A DNA stretch of 21,676 bases, taken from CAYQQJ01 sp964419935 (GTDB lineage Bacteria; Pseudomonadota; Gammaproteobacteria; Pseudomonadales; Cellvibrionaceae). The translations under genes and the position numbers were made by a program. Position 1 is the first letter of the stretch. The number at the start of each line of letters is the position of its first letter. A model generated the notes under the pieces. That model saw only the letters and a list, made by a program, of their open reading frames with translations, was not told the DNA's origin and did not search any database. This document shows positions 1-6,728 of this stretch, one piece after another. Where the stretch lies: positions 1-21,676 of the forward strand of contig CAYQQJ010000046.1 in NCBI GenBank assembly GCA_964419935.1, in the 5' to 3' direction.

Positions 1-92
1 CGCAGCAGTACGCGCACTTCGTGCGCCGGATAACCTTTTGCGTCGCTCGTTCCTCGCTATGCAAAACGTTACCGCTGTGCTCAGCGTTATAG
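1..92 (+). repeat. attC site, partial (left edge)
   Basis: This is the 3' part of an integron attC site that ends in the core GTTATAG at 86-92. It is nearly the same as the complete sites at 424-524, 1117-1200 and 1434-1517: a left arm starting CGCAGCAG, a central GGATAACC block, an imperfect palindrome and the right arm CCGCTGTGCTCAGCGTTAT. The 5' R'' box is cut off by the window edge. It closes a cassette lying further left and shows that the array, and presumably attI and intI, extend in that direction. Confidence 0.85.
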
Positions 93-107
93 CCAGAGGA
101 GTATGAA

Positions 108-428
108 GTGAAGCAATTGTTTCCAATTTTATTTGGGGTGTTATTTTGTTCTGTATTCGTGTGGTTCTTCCTGTGTTACCGGATATTCAAAATCCTGGAA
201 ACAAGACATCCTGAAAAGTATGAATCTATGGGAAAGCCGAGCCTAATAATGAACAACTCATTGTCCAACAACATTGCTTTTATGAAGTTCTTGTTCAAGA
301 GAGAGTGGCGGGCATTGAGTGACTCTGGTTTGGAAACGTTGGGTAATTTCATGCTAGTGTTCTTCGCAATCTATACGGCTGGGTTCTTGGCATTGTTTTT
401 CTCTGTGCCGCTGGGCTATGCGCCATAA
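108..428 (+). CDS. Cassette-encoded small two-helix membrane protein, unknown function
   Basis: A 106-aa protein in its own integron cassette. Residues 4-26 form a strongly hydrophobic helix (LFPILFGVLFCSVFVWFF) and residues 81-102 a second one. Between them is a basic, polar segment of about 50 residues with a RHPEKYESMGKPS stretch. The layout (N-terminal helix, soluble loop, C-terminal helix, about 110 aa) resembles UspB-type proteins, but I cannot show homology. The GTG start at 108 is chosen because AGAGGAG lies just upstream; the ATG at 103 is followed at once by a stop (ATG AAG TGA). The stop codon lies against the next attC, as usual for cassette genes. Transcription probably depends on readthrough or a distant Pc promoter. 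The function is not recognised. Confidence 0.75.
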   Translation: MKQLFPILFGVLFCSVFVWFFLCYRIFKILETRHPEKYESMGKPSLIMNNSLSNNIAFMKFLFKREWRALSDSGLETLGNFMLVFFAIYTAGFLALFFSVPLGYAP

Positions 429-524
429 CAAATCGCAGCAGCACGCGCACTACGTGCGCTGGACAACCTTTTGCATCGCTTCGCTCAAAACGCAAAAGGT
501 TGCCGCTGTGCTCAAGCGTTAAGT
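424..524 (+). repeat. attC site of cassette 1
   Basis: A complete attC of about 100 bp. It has an R''-like ATAACAA at 425-431, a central GGACAACC block, extended inverted symmetry (CCTTTTGC near 467 pairing with GCAAAAGG near 492) and the 3' core GTTAAGT at 518-524, which fits GTTRRRY. It is the same type as the partial site at 1-92 and the sites at 1117-1200 and 1434-1517. Confidence 0.9.
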
Positions 525-534
525 GTAAATATCG

Positions 535-780
535 ATGAGCATTTTCAAATTTCAACCAAGATGGAAAGAAGAGCTGGTCGTTTCCGGACCAGGGGGTTTA
601 TTTGTTCTCGAGCTTCCGATGGGAATCCTCTCTGCCTATCTTCCCACGGAATCAGCATGGGAACGGAAAGCTCCGTCTTGGGCAAGGGATCTTTGGCCTC
701 AGTTAAAGCAGGAGCTAGAGGCATGGTGTGTCGCGAATAAAGCTCAATTCATCATTGATGAATCTGCCGGTGTCTACTAA
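535..780 (+). CDS. Cassette-encoded 81-aa hypothetical protein
   Basis: An 81-aa ORF that fills its cassette. It starts only about 10 bp after the preceding attC core and ends about 20 bp before the next attC. The predicted protein is soluble and Trp-rich (PRWKEE, AWERKAPSWARDLWPQL), with no signal peptide or membrane segment. No Shine-Dalgarno sequence precedes the ATG; a 5' end this close to the attC is common in cassettes and suggests translation coupled to, or initiated on, an array transcript. I do not recognise the family. An overlapping ORF in another frame (471-740) runs through the attC and is judged a shadow. Confidence 0.6.
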   Translation: MSIFKFQPRWKEELVVSGPGGLFVLELPMGILSAYLPTESAWERKAPSWARDLWPQLKQELEAWCVANKAQFIIDESAGVY

Positions 781-799
781 TGCGTAAAATGGCACCCAC

Positions 800-883
800 A
801 CTTAACAAGCGCAGGCACAGCGACGGCTTTTCCGTTCCGGCTCCGCCTTCACTACAAAGCCGCGCGTGCTGCGGGCGTTATAG
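800..883 (+). repeat. attC site of cassette 2
   Basis: An attC of about 84 bp with R''-like CTTAACAAG near 801, internal CGACGGC and CTACAAAGCCGCGC elements and the 3' core GTTATAG at 877-883. It differs in sequence type from the sites on either side but closely matches the site at 7514-7597, sharing ACTACAAAGC and CTTAACAAG. Confidence 0.85.
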
Positions 884-1194
884 CCGGTGAATTTTTGGTG
901 AGTGTGGGGCTTTTCAACCACCGCGCAATCAGCCAGTATCCAACAACTTGTTTGGTGCAGCGGTAAATCCAGGTTTAACGCAACGTGGTTTCGTTATAGT
1001 CTCTGGAATAGAACGAACACCATGGGTGCAGCTTGGGAAGTTCATCAGTCCTTGGGCAGTACCACAAGAACAAATATCGTGGCGCTGGTGGTTTTTAGCC
1101 CCCAGCTTCACATTGGCAATAACAAGTCGCAGCAGTCGGACAACCTTATGCATCGCTTCGCTCAAAACGCATAAGGTTGCCGCTGTGCTCAGCG
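878..1194 (+). repeat. Integron cassette with no convincing ORF, copy A of a 317-bp tandem duplication
   Basis: This 317-bp cassette runs from core cleavage point to core cleavage point and ends in the attC at 1117-1200. As far as I can read, it is identical to 1195-1511. Open frames exist on both strands (90-111 aa), but all of them read into or through the attC palindrome, lack a ribosome-binding site and show no recognisable domain. I treat it as non-coding or as carrying a very short peptide. Possible roles (promoter, small RNA, spacer) are unsupported. Confidence 0.75.
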
Positions 1195-1200
1195 TTATAG
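1117..1200 (+). repeat. attC site of cassette copy A
   Basis: R''-like AATAACAAG begins near 1118. The central GGACAACCTTATGC pairs with GCATAAGGTTGCC, and the 3' core GTTATAG is at 1194-1200. It is a shortened relative of the type at 424-524, lacking the extra left palindrome. Confidence 0.88.
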
Positions 1201-1511
1201 CCGGTGAATTTTTGGTGAGTGTGGGGCTTTTCAACCACCGCGCAATCAGCCAGTATCCAACAACTTGTTTGGTGCAGCGGTAAATCCAGGTTTAACGCAA
1301 CGTGGTTTCGTTATAGTCTCTGGAATAGAACGAACACCATGGGTGCAGCTTGGGAAGTTCATCAGTCCTTGGGCAGTACCACAAGAACAAATATCGTGGC
1401 GCTGGTGGTTTTTAGCCCCCAGCTTCACATTGGCAATAACAAGTCGCAGCAGTCGGACAACCTTATGCATCGCTTCGCTCAAAACGCATAAGGTTGCCGC
1501 TGTGCTCAGCG
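1195..1511 (+). repeat. Integron cassette with no convincing ORF, copy B of a 317-bp tandem duplication
   Basis: Second copy of the cassette at 878-1194, with no mismatch that I could find. The junctions lie at the GTT core of the attC sites. This is what integrase-mediated re-insertion or recombination between attC sites would give, and the absence of divergence suggests it is recent. Only the bases after the final GTTAT differ (GAGTATAAAGG), where the next cassette begins. Confidence 0.8.
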
Positions 1512-1517
1512 TTATGA
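1434..1517 (+). repeat. attC site of cassette copy B
   Basis: Identical to the attC at 1117-1200 up to the core. It ends GTTATGA at 1511-1517, the last bases coming from the following cassette, as expected for recombination between the G and first T of GTT. Confidence 0.88.
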
Positions 1518-1535
1518 GTATAAAGGTTCAGAGGA

Positions 1536-1796
1536 ATGGCAGGCACTTACAGGTACGCAAACGGTCGAGCCAAGGAAGAAACCGCATCAGGAGTATCTGG
1601 CGTCCTGTGCAAAGATTCGGAAGGAGATTACTTCTTTAGAGTATACCACTCTGATAAGTCCTTTACGGACTATGAGCTCCGTCACGACGATTTGCCGGTC
1701 ACTATTGCTCAGGACGCGTTGGCCTCTTTTTATCGGCTCAAAGATCATAATGTCCTCGATCATAGTCCCCAAGTCTTGGGACTGGAGCGAGAATGA
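1536..1796 (+). CDS. Cassette-encoded 86-aa conserved-looking hypothetical protein
   Basis: An 86-aa soluble protein that fills its cassette. The N-terminal half alternates Gly-rich turns with short strands (GVSGVLCKDSEGDYFFRVYH), looking like a small beta-barrel or sheet. The C-terminal half contains DYELRHDDLPVTI and a short helix. There is no signal peptide or TM segment. The ATG at 1536 has AAGG about 10 nt upstream and AGAGGA almost touching it. The gene ends about 30 bp before the attC at 1826. Small cassette proteins of this kind are common in environmental integrons, but I cannot name a family or function. Confidence 0.7.
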   Translation: MAGTYRYANGRAKEETASGVSGVLCKDSEGDYFFRVYHSDKSFTDYELRHDDLPVTIAQDALASFYRLKDHNVLDHSPQVLGLERE

Positions 1797-1825
1797 GAGG
1801 AGGGGCGATGAATACACCAAAGACT

Positions 1826-1890
1826 CATAACCACGCGGCCTTCGGCCGCCGGACGCTCGCAAGCTCGCGCCGGTGTGCGCGGCGTTATAA
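1826..1890 (+). repeat. attC site of cassette 4
   Basis: A compact attC of about 65 bp: CATAACC at the 5' end, the palindromic arms GCGGCCTTCGGCCGC and GCTCGCAAGCTCGCGC, and the core GTTATAA at 1884-1890. It is a different sequence type from the three upstream CGCAGCAG-type sites. Confidence 0.82.
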
Positions 1891-2236
1891 AAGTAAAAGC
1901 GTTGCGCTTTTGAGTCAGTTTCAAAAGGTTTAAAGCAACGCAGTTTCAGCAAAATTACCTGCCGTCCGGTTGCATCTTTGGTCCCGAGTTTTTAGTTCAC
2001 GTGTGTTTCATTGTCGTGCTAAATTCAGCGCAGTGTTAGCTGACCAAGGTGGGCAGCAGAAAGTTAGTCGTGCTTGGACGCAGCTCCATCAAATCCGCAC
2101 GTTAAAAATAATAGGTGCGGTCTTTCGTAAAAGCATTTCAGCTTTAATTGAATCACCGCGTTTTTTATAACAATCTGCATCTGTAAACGCCCTTCGGGCG
2201 TAGGACGCGCGTTCCGCGCGCCTCAGTGCAAGGGCG
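1885..2236 (+). other. ORF-poor integron cassette
   Basis: About 350 bp between two attC cores with no convincing gene. The only candidate is a 66-codon frame at 1970-2170 starting at TTG. Its stop TAA overlaps the R'' end of the next attC, as in real cassette genes, but the peptide is basic, has no Shine-Dalgarno sequence and no recognisable motif. The cassette opens with a perfect stem-loop at 1895-1911. I call it probably non-coding; a small cassette peptide remains possible. Confidence 0.5.
1895..1911 (+). terminator. Stem-loop at the start of an ORF-poor cassette
   Basis: A perfect 7-bp inverted repeat, AAAAGCG and CGCTTTT, around the loop TTG, five bases after the attC core. The right arm ends in four Ts, so it could act as a weak intrinsic terminator in either direction. 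No further T-run follows, so termination strength is doubtful. Confidence 0.35.
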
Positions 2237-2242
2237 TTATGT
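2166..2242 (+). repeat. attC site of cassette 5
   Basis: R''-like TATAACAA at 2166-2173, then the hairpins ACGCCCTTCGGGCGT and GCGCGTTCCGCGCGC, then the right arm CAAGGGCG and core GTTATGT at 2236-2242. The overall inverted symmetry is typical of attC bottom-strand folding. Confidence 0.85.
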
Positions 2243-2289
2243 GAATTTGGCTGACAATCGAACATTCTCAACTTAACAAAGGATAAATA

Positions 2290-4755
2290 ATGGATTTAGA
2301 GTTAGGAACACAAGGTTTGAAAAGGGTAGATGTTTCTTTGGAAAGTTTTCTATCGCGAATTAGCACTGGTAAAGCTATTTTATTCACAGGTGCAGGCTTC
2401 TCTCTAAATACAAAAAATTTGAATGGAAAAGAGCCACCTCTAGCTAATGGATTAGCAAGGGAGATAGCAAAACTTGGCGAAATGGAGCCTAGTGATAATT
2501 TAATGTATGTATCGGATTACTATCTTTCATACAAATCTAAACCGAATTTATTAAATTTATTAAAAAACAATTTTGTGTTGAACGAAGTTAGCGATGATCA
2601 TATTTCGATATGTTCTATTCCATGGAAAAGAAGCTATACGACAAATTATGATAATGCAATTGAGCTTTCAAATAGAAAAAATGGAAGAAACATAGAGTCA
2701 TTATGTACAGAAGATAATCCTAACGACTATATCCATATTGGCGATATTTGTTTGCATATAAATGGAAAAATTGAAAACTCAACTGTCGAGCACTTGGAAA
2801 GTAATATAAAGCTGAGCAACTCTTCTTATATTTCAGCTGATTGCTTTACAAGTTCAAATTGGTTTTATCATTTTAAAAGAGATCTGGAAAGTTGTACGGC
2901 TTTAGTTTTTGTAGGTTATTCATTGTACGACTTGGATATTCAAAAATTCTTATTTGACAACCCATCAATTAAAGAACGAACTTACTTTATAACGCGAAAA
3001 GATGCTACTCACGAAGAAACTTATTTCCTAGGGAAGTTTGGACATGTACTTGCTATAGGGGTTGATGGTTTCGGTAACTTAGTACAAGAAAATAAAAGTA
3101 TAATTTTAGATCAGCAACACGAAGACTATACCGAGTCATTAGTGAAGTATGAAAACACCCTTGATGATATTAATATTAGAGACGCAGAGGTCGAAAGGTT
3201 TATTCTCCATGGTGATATCAAACAGTCACATATAGATAGGGCTATTTCGATTACGCAAAGCATACCTTATCTTATTAATAGAAACTATGTGCAGGAAGTT
3301 TGTGATCTTATAAATGAAGGGAATAATGTTGTTTTAGTTTCAGAATTAGGTAACGGTAAGTCAATTATTTTAAAAAGTGTCGTTGCTAATTTAACCAAAA
3401 ATGGTGTTGATACGTTTATTTTAGAAGATGATGAGGGTGACTACTTAAGTGATTTGGATGTTTTAAGCAAGATAAGCAAAAGGTTAGTGGTGGCCGTTGA
3501 TGATTATGATAAGTATATTGAGCTAATTAAACATTTCGATACTATGAAACCAACGAACATCAATTTAATTATTACTTCCAGAACATCAGAGCATGAAAGG
3601 CATCGGCATGAGTTTTCGACATTTGAAAACAAATTTTTAGAAGTTTCTATCGATATACTTAAAAAAGATGAAGTTGAATTTTTTATTAGTATAATCGACA
3701 ACATAGGAATTTGGGGCGATATAGCAAACTGGAGTCATGAAAGAAAGACCAATCATTTAATCCGTAAACACCACTCTCAACTATCATTAATCTTGTTAGA
3801 TTTATTTAATTCACCATATATTGTAGATAAGGTTAAACAGATAACCAATGTCTTGTTTAGCAACTTAAAATATAAAGATACCGCATTCGGAATTGCATTG
3901 ATTGAAACTGTAGGTCTTAAGGCAAAATCGAGTTTAATCTCAGAGTTATCACTGAACAATGAAATTTATGACGGTAAACTAACTAGTAATCCATCTTTTA
4001 GAGAGCTATTTAAAATTGAAAATAATGTAGCAAGCTCAAAATCAAGTTTGTTTTCTTTATCTCTCATTAAAAACTATTTTTCAGCTAATTACATTGTTGA
4101 GCAGTTGCTTTTAATTGCTAAGCACCTGAATTCTGAAGGTGGTCGATCCTATGAAGAAAATAGAGTATTTAAAGAACTTCTAAAGTTCTCTTTCATTGAA
4201 AGGCTGCTGCCAGAGCAAAATAGGAAAAATAACTTATCGAAATACTATGAAAACCTAAAAATTTCCGCACCATGGTTAAAGACTAGCCCACATTTCTGGG
4301 TGCAGTTTGGGATGTCACGACTTCCTTATAAAGATTTTAAAAAAGCTCAGGATTATTTTGATCAAGCATATTCTTTTGCTAAAACCAAAAATGATTACCA
4401 CACTGAAAATATAGATACTCAGCAAGCGAGGCTTTATATTCTTCAATGCCTTGAGGCTAATGATCCTGTTGAATCAGTAAAATACTTTCAAGCAGCAGAT
4501 GATTTATTGAACTCACTGAACGATGATGTTTATAAATTCAGGCAAGTAATTAAATATAAAGATGTTTATATTAATAAGTTTGTTAAGTTTTCCAATAAAC
4601 AAAAAGTTGCTTTCGAACATTCATGTAAGAACCTCCACTCAGCTGTAGAGCGTGCATCACAGACTGGAAAAATAAGTATTAATGATGAAAAGACCATTTC
4701 AAAAGTAATAGAAAGTTTGGACTTTATTATTAATGATATTCAAGTCAAGCGTTAA
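2290..4755 (+). CDS. SIR2-domain / P-loop NTPase / helical-repeat protein, putative anti-phage defence
   Basis: An 821-aa single-gene cassette. Residues about 15-260 form a SIR2-like NAD-binding domain, with GAGFS at 34-38, TTNYDNAIE at 117-125, LHINGKI at 155-161 and FVGYSLYDLDI at 207-217. Residues about 325-520 form an AAA/STAND-type NTPase, with Walker A SELGNGKS at 351-358, Walker B LVVAVDDYD at 399-407 and ITSRT at 428-432. The remaining 300 residues are helical, with a TPR-like stretch around FKKAQDYFDQAYSFA. Known SIR2 defence proteins (Avs5-like SIR2-STAND, DSR, Thoeris ThsA) deplete NAD after sensing phage. By analogy, SIR2 is the effector, the NTPase the switch and the C-terminus the sensor. 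AAAGGA precedes the ATG. The gene is much more AT-rich than the chromosomal genes to the right, a sign of transfer. Phage defence is inferred. Confidence 0.85.
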   Translation: MDLELGTQGLKRVDVSLESFLSRISTGKAILFTGAGFSLNTKNLNGKEPPLANGLAREIAKLGEMEPSDNLMYVSDYYLSYKSKPNLLNLLKNNFVLNEVSDDHISICSIPWKRSYTTNYDNAIELSNRKNGRNIESLCTEDNPNDYIHIGDICLHINGKIENSTVEHLESNIKLSNSSYISADCFTSSNWFYHFKRDLESCTALVFVGYSLYDLDIQKFLFDNPSIKERTYFITRKDATHEETYFLGKFGHVLAIGVDGFGNLVQENKSIILDQQHEDYTESLVKYENTLDDINIRDAEVERFILHGDIKQSHIDRAISITQSIPYLINRNYVQEVCDLINEGNNVVLVSELGNGKSIILKSVVANLTKNGVDTFILEDDEGDYLSDLDVLSKISKRLVVAVDDYDKYIELIKHFDTMKPTNINLIITSRTSEHERHRHEFSTFENKFLEVSIDILKKDEVEFFISIIDNIGIWGDIANWSHERKTNHLIRKHHSQLSLILLDLFNSPYIVDKVKQITNVLFSNLKYKDTAFGIALIETVGLKAKSSLISELSLNNEIYDGKLTSNPSFRELFKIENNVASSKSSLFSLSLIKNYFSANYIVEQLLLIAKHLNSEGGRSYEENRVFKELLKFSFIERLLPEQNRKNNLSKYYENLKISAPWLKTSPHFWVQFGMSRLPYKDFKKAQDYFDQAYSFAKTKNDYHTENIDTQQARLYILQCLEANDPVESVKYFQAADDLLNSLNDDVYKFRQVIKYKDVYINKFVKFSNKQKVAFEHSCKNLHSAVERASQTGKISINDEKTISKVIESLDFIINDIQVKR

Positions 4756-4757
4756 TT

Positions 4758-4814
4758 CACATAACAAGTCAAAGCACTCGGACGCAGCAAAGCTGCGCCG
4801 GTGTTTGAGGCGTT
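4758..4814 (+). repeat. attC site of the SIR2 cassette, interrupted by an IS
   Basis: CATAACAAG at 4760-4768 is the R'' side, GGACGCAGCAAAGCTGCGCC the central hairpin, and GTGTTTGAGGCGTT the right arm up to the core. The core GTTAT is split: the IS starts at 4815, and GTTATAC resumes at 6624-6630. Without the IS the site would read GAGGCGTTAT, an ordinary attC end. The insertion probably lowers or abolishes excision of the SIR2 cassette. Confidence 0.8.
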
Positions 4815-6623
4815 GAGGCTGTAGAAAAACCTCCTTCCAAGCATCAACTTTGATAAAATGGCGTAAGCACAAAGGGAGATCACTTATGCCGAAGTTCAAA
4901 CCCTATAATTACGACCAGTCGGCTATGGTTGTAATCAACTTCCGCGATCAAATACAACCCGGCACATTTGAGCACGCTCTTCATTTATTGATATCCGACC
5001 GGCTCGATTTATCAATTTTCCATCCAAATTACAGTAACGATACCGCTGCTGGCGGCCGTCCCGCCTATGACCCCGCAATACTGCTCAAGATTATTCTCTT
5101 TGCGTATTCCAAAGGCATAACATCCAGTCGTGAAATTCAGTGGTGCTGCGAGAACAACATCATCTTCAAGGCGTTGTCTTGCGACACGGTGCCGCACTTC
5201 ACCACCATCGCGAGTTTTGTGAGCAGCTATCCCAAGCAGATTGAAACGCTGTTTGAGCAAGTTCTGCTGGTTTGCCATCAGGAGGGACTATTGGGAAATG
5301 AGTTATTCGCGATTGATGGCTGCAAGATGTCATCCGATGCTGCGAAAGAATGGTCAGGTACCTTTTCTGAACTTGAGGCCAAGCGCAAGAAGCTGCGCAA
5401 GCAAATTCGCCACTGTCTCAAAGAACATAAAAAGCTGGACAAGAAAGACCCCGAAGGCGAGGCGCGGGTTCAACGAGAAAAACAACGCGTCGAAACCTTG
5501 CACGCGGCCTTTGACAAGATTGATCAGTTTTTAAAGACGCACAGCCCACGAATGGGCCAAGGCAAAAGACCAAAGGAAGTGAAGAGTAATATCACCGACA
5601 ATCAAAGTGCCATAATGACCACCAGCAAGGGCACCATTCAAGGCTATAACGGGGTGGCCGCCGTTGATAAGAAACACCAGATTATCGTGGACGCTCAAGC
5701 CTTCGGGCACGGCCAGGAACACCATACATTACAGCCTGTTTTAGAGTCCCTTAAAGATCGCTACGCACGCCTTAACATTCGCAAAAGTATTCTCTCCAGA
5801 AAGACCATCATCACCGCCGATACCGGCTTTGCCAATGAAGCTAATAACCGCTATCTCTGGGAAAACAATGTTAACGCTTACATCCCGGACAACCAGTTCC
5901 GCAGCCGCGATCCGAAGTTCTCGGGTCAAAAGGATAAATATGGCAAGCGTCACCCGCTGCCAGCCGGCAACCGACAACGAGATACTATTCCATCGACCGC
6001 GTTCGATTTCGATCCGATAGCAATGAGCTGCCGATGTCCTGCAGGGGAACTGCTCAGCGCTAGGGGTACACGAGACGATATCCACGGAAATGTCATAGCA
6101 CTCTTTGAAGGGCGGTTATTGCAATGCAGAAACTGTGATATAAAGAACACTTGTATGAAGAACGCCACCTCCGCCAATCACCATAAAGGTAAAGGCAGGC
6201 AGGTATCCTTTGTTATAGGGAAAGCCAATAAGGCCCGCAACTATACGGACTGGATGAAGCAGCGCGTCGACAGTGACAAAGGGAAGCACATCTACAGTCA
6301 TCGCATGTCCGTGGTGGAGCCGGTCTTCGCCAACATCGGCACGAATAAAGGCCTCAACCGATTCAGTTTGCGCGGCAAAGACAAGGTGCAAGGTCAATGG
6401 CAGTTGTACTGCATGGTACACAACATTGAAAAGATAATGAACTATGGGAAATCGAGAGTTATAAGCGGTATATAGGGCGGATTATCGCCCGAAGCTGTTA
6501 TTGCCTCGATTGGACTAAGATAAAACATTAAAATAGATAAAACAGGTTAGGAGAACCACAATCCAAACTGCATCGCGAGTGGCTGCATGAGTTATGCGTA
6601 TATTTTGGTTTTCCTACAGCCTC
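4815..6623 (+). mobile_element. IS1182-family insertion sequence, complete
   Basis: A 1809-bp element bounded by imperfect terminal inverted repeats. The left end is GAGGCTGTAGAAAAACCTC at 4815-4833. The right end at 6605-6623, read on the opposite strand, is GAGGCTGTAGGAAAACCAA, a 16/19 match. GTT occurs immediately outside both ends (4812-4814 and 6624-6626), giving a possible 3-bp target duplication that is also the attC core. One transposase gene fills the element. About 130 bp of non-coding sequence lies between the transposase stop and the right end. Confidence 0.88.
4886..6475 (+). CDS. IS1182-family DDE transposase
   Basis: 529 aa, full length and uninterrupted. The start at ATG 4886 (MPKFKPYNYDQS) is chosen over the longer frame because AAGGGAG lies just upstream and IS1182 transposases begin this way. 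The N-terminus has the family's HTH region with GGRPAYDPAILLKIILF. The probable DDE triad is D144 (AIDGCKM), D312 (TADTGF) and E478 (VVEPVFANIG), the last within the conserved C-terminal block ending GQWQLYCMVHNIEKI. Between the second D and the E is a Cys-rich insertion with CRC near 382 and CRNC near 414, resembling a zinc ribbon. It catalyses transposition of the surrounding element. Since both ends and the ORF are intact, the element may be active. Confidence 0.93.
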   Translation: MPKFKPYNYDQSAMVVINFRDQIQPGTFEHALHLLISDRLDLSIFHPNYSNDTAAGGRPAYDPAILLKIILFAYSKGITSSREIQWCCENNIIFKALSCDTVPHFTTIASFVSSYPKQIETLFEQVLLVCHQEGLLGNELFAIDGCKMSSDAAKEWSGTFSELEAKRKKLRKQIRHCLKEHKKLDKKDPEGEARVQREKQRVETLHAAFDKIDQFLKTHSPRMGQGKRPKEVKSNITDNQSAIMTTSKGTIQGYNGVAAVDKKHQIIVDAQAFGHGQEHHTLQPVLESLKDRYARLNIRKSILSRKTIITADTGFANEANNRYLWENNVNAYIPDNQFRSRDPKFSGQKDKYGKRHPLPAGNRQRDTIPSTAFDFDPIAMSCRCPAGELLSARGTRDDIHGNVIALFEGRLLQCRNCDIKNTCMKNATSANHHKGKGRQVSFVIGKANKARNYTDWMKQRVDSDKGKHIYSHRMSVVEPVFANIGTNKGLNRFSLRGKDKVQGQWQLYCMVHNIEKIMNYGKSRVISGI

Positions 6624-6680
6624 GTTATACAAGCAGTTCCAGCCGACCGCCGTTGGCGTCGGCTGAATTGGACGTTAAGC
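6624..6680 (+). repeat. Orphan attC-like site directly after the IS
   Basis: After the resumed core GTTATAC (6624-6630) comes a short palindromic site: the arms CAGCCGAC and GTCGGCTG around CGCCGTTGGC, then GGAC and the core GTTAAGC (6674-6680, fits GTTRRRY). It follows the SIR2 cassette's attC with no gene between, so it is either a cassette reduced to its attC or the remains of a deletion. Confidence 0.7.
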
Positions 6681-6728
6681 GCCCAAGTACATCAGTAATA
6701 ACTACTATCACAGTATATGGAGATGGGT

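Noticed and set aside
929..1234. Minus-strand ORF across the duplicated cassette
   Set aside because: It spans the attC and is antisense to normal cassette orientation; the length is explained by the palindromic attC sequence.
902..1639. Identical 90-aa and similar 111-124-aa open frames in both copies of the 317-bp cassette
   Set aside because: They run through attC palindromes, lack ribosome-binding sites and have no domain; the identity follows from the DNA duplication.
1970..2170. 66-codon ORF ending at the attC
   Set aside because: The stop position is cassette-like, but there is only a TTG start, no Shine-Dalgarno sequence and no recognisable motif. It is kept as a possibility in the cassette entry and not called as a gene.
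1..2242. Repeated, palindromic, roughly regular elements suggesting a CRISPR array
   Set aside because: Repeats are 60-100 bp, differ in sequence and end in GTT cores; the intervals carry genes. These are attC sites.
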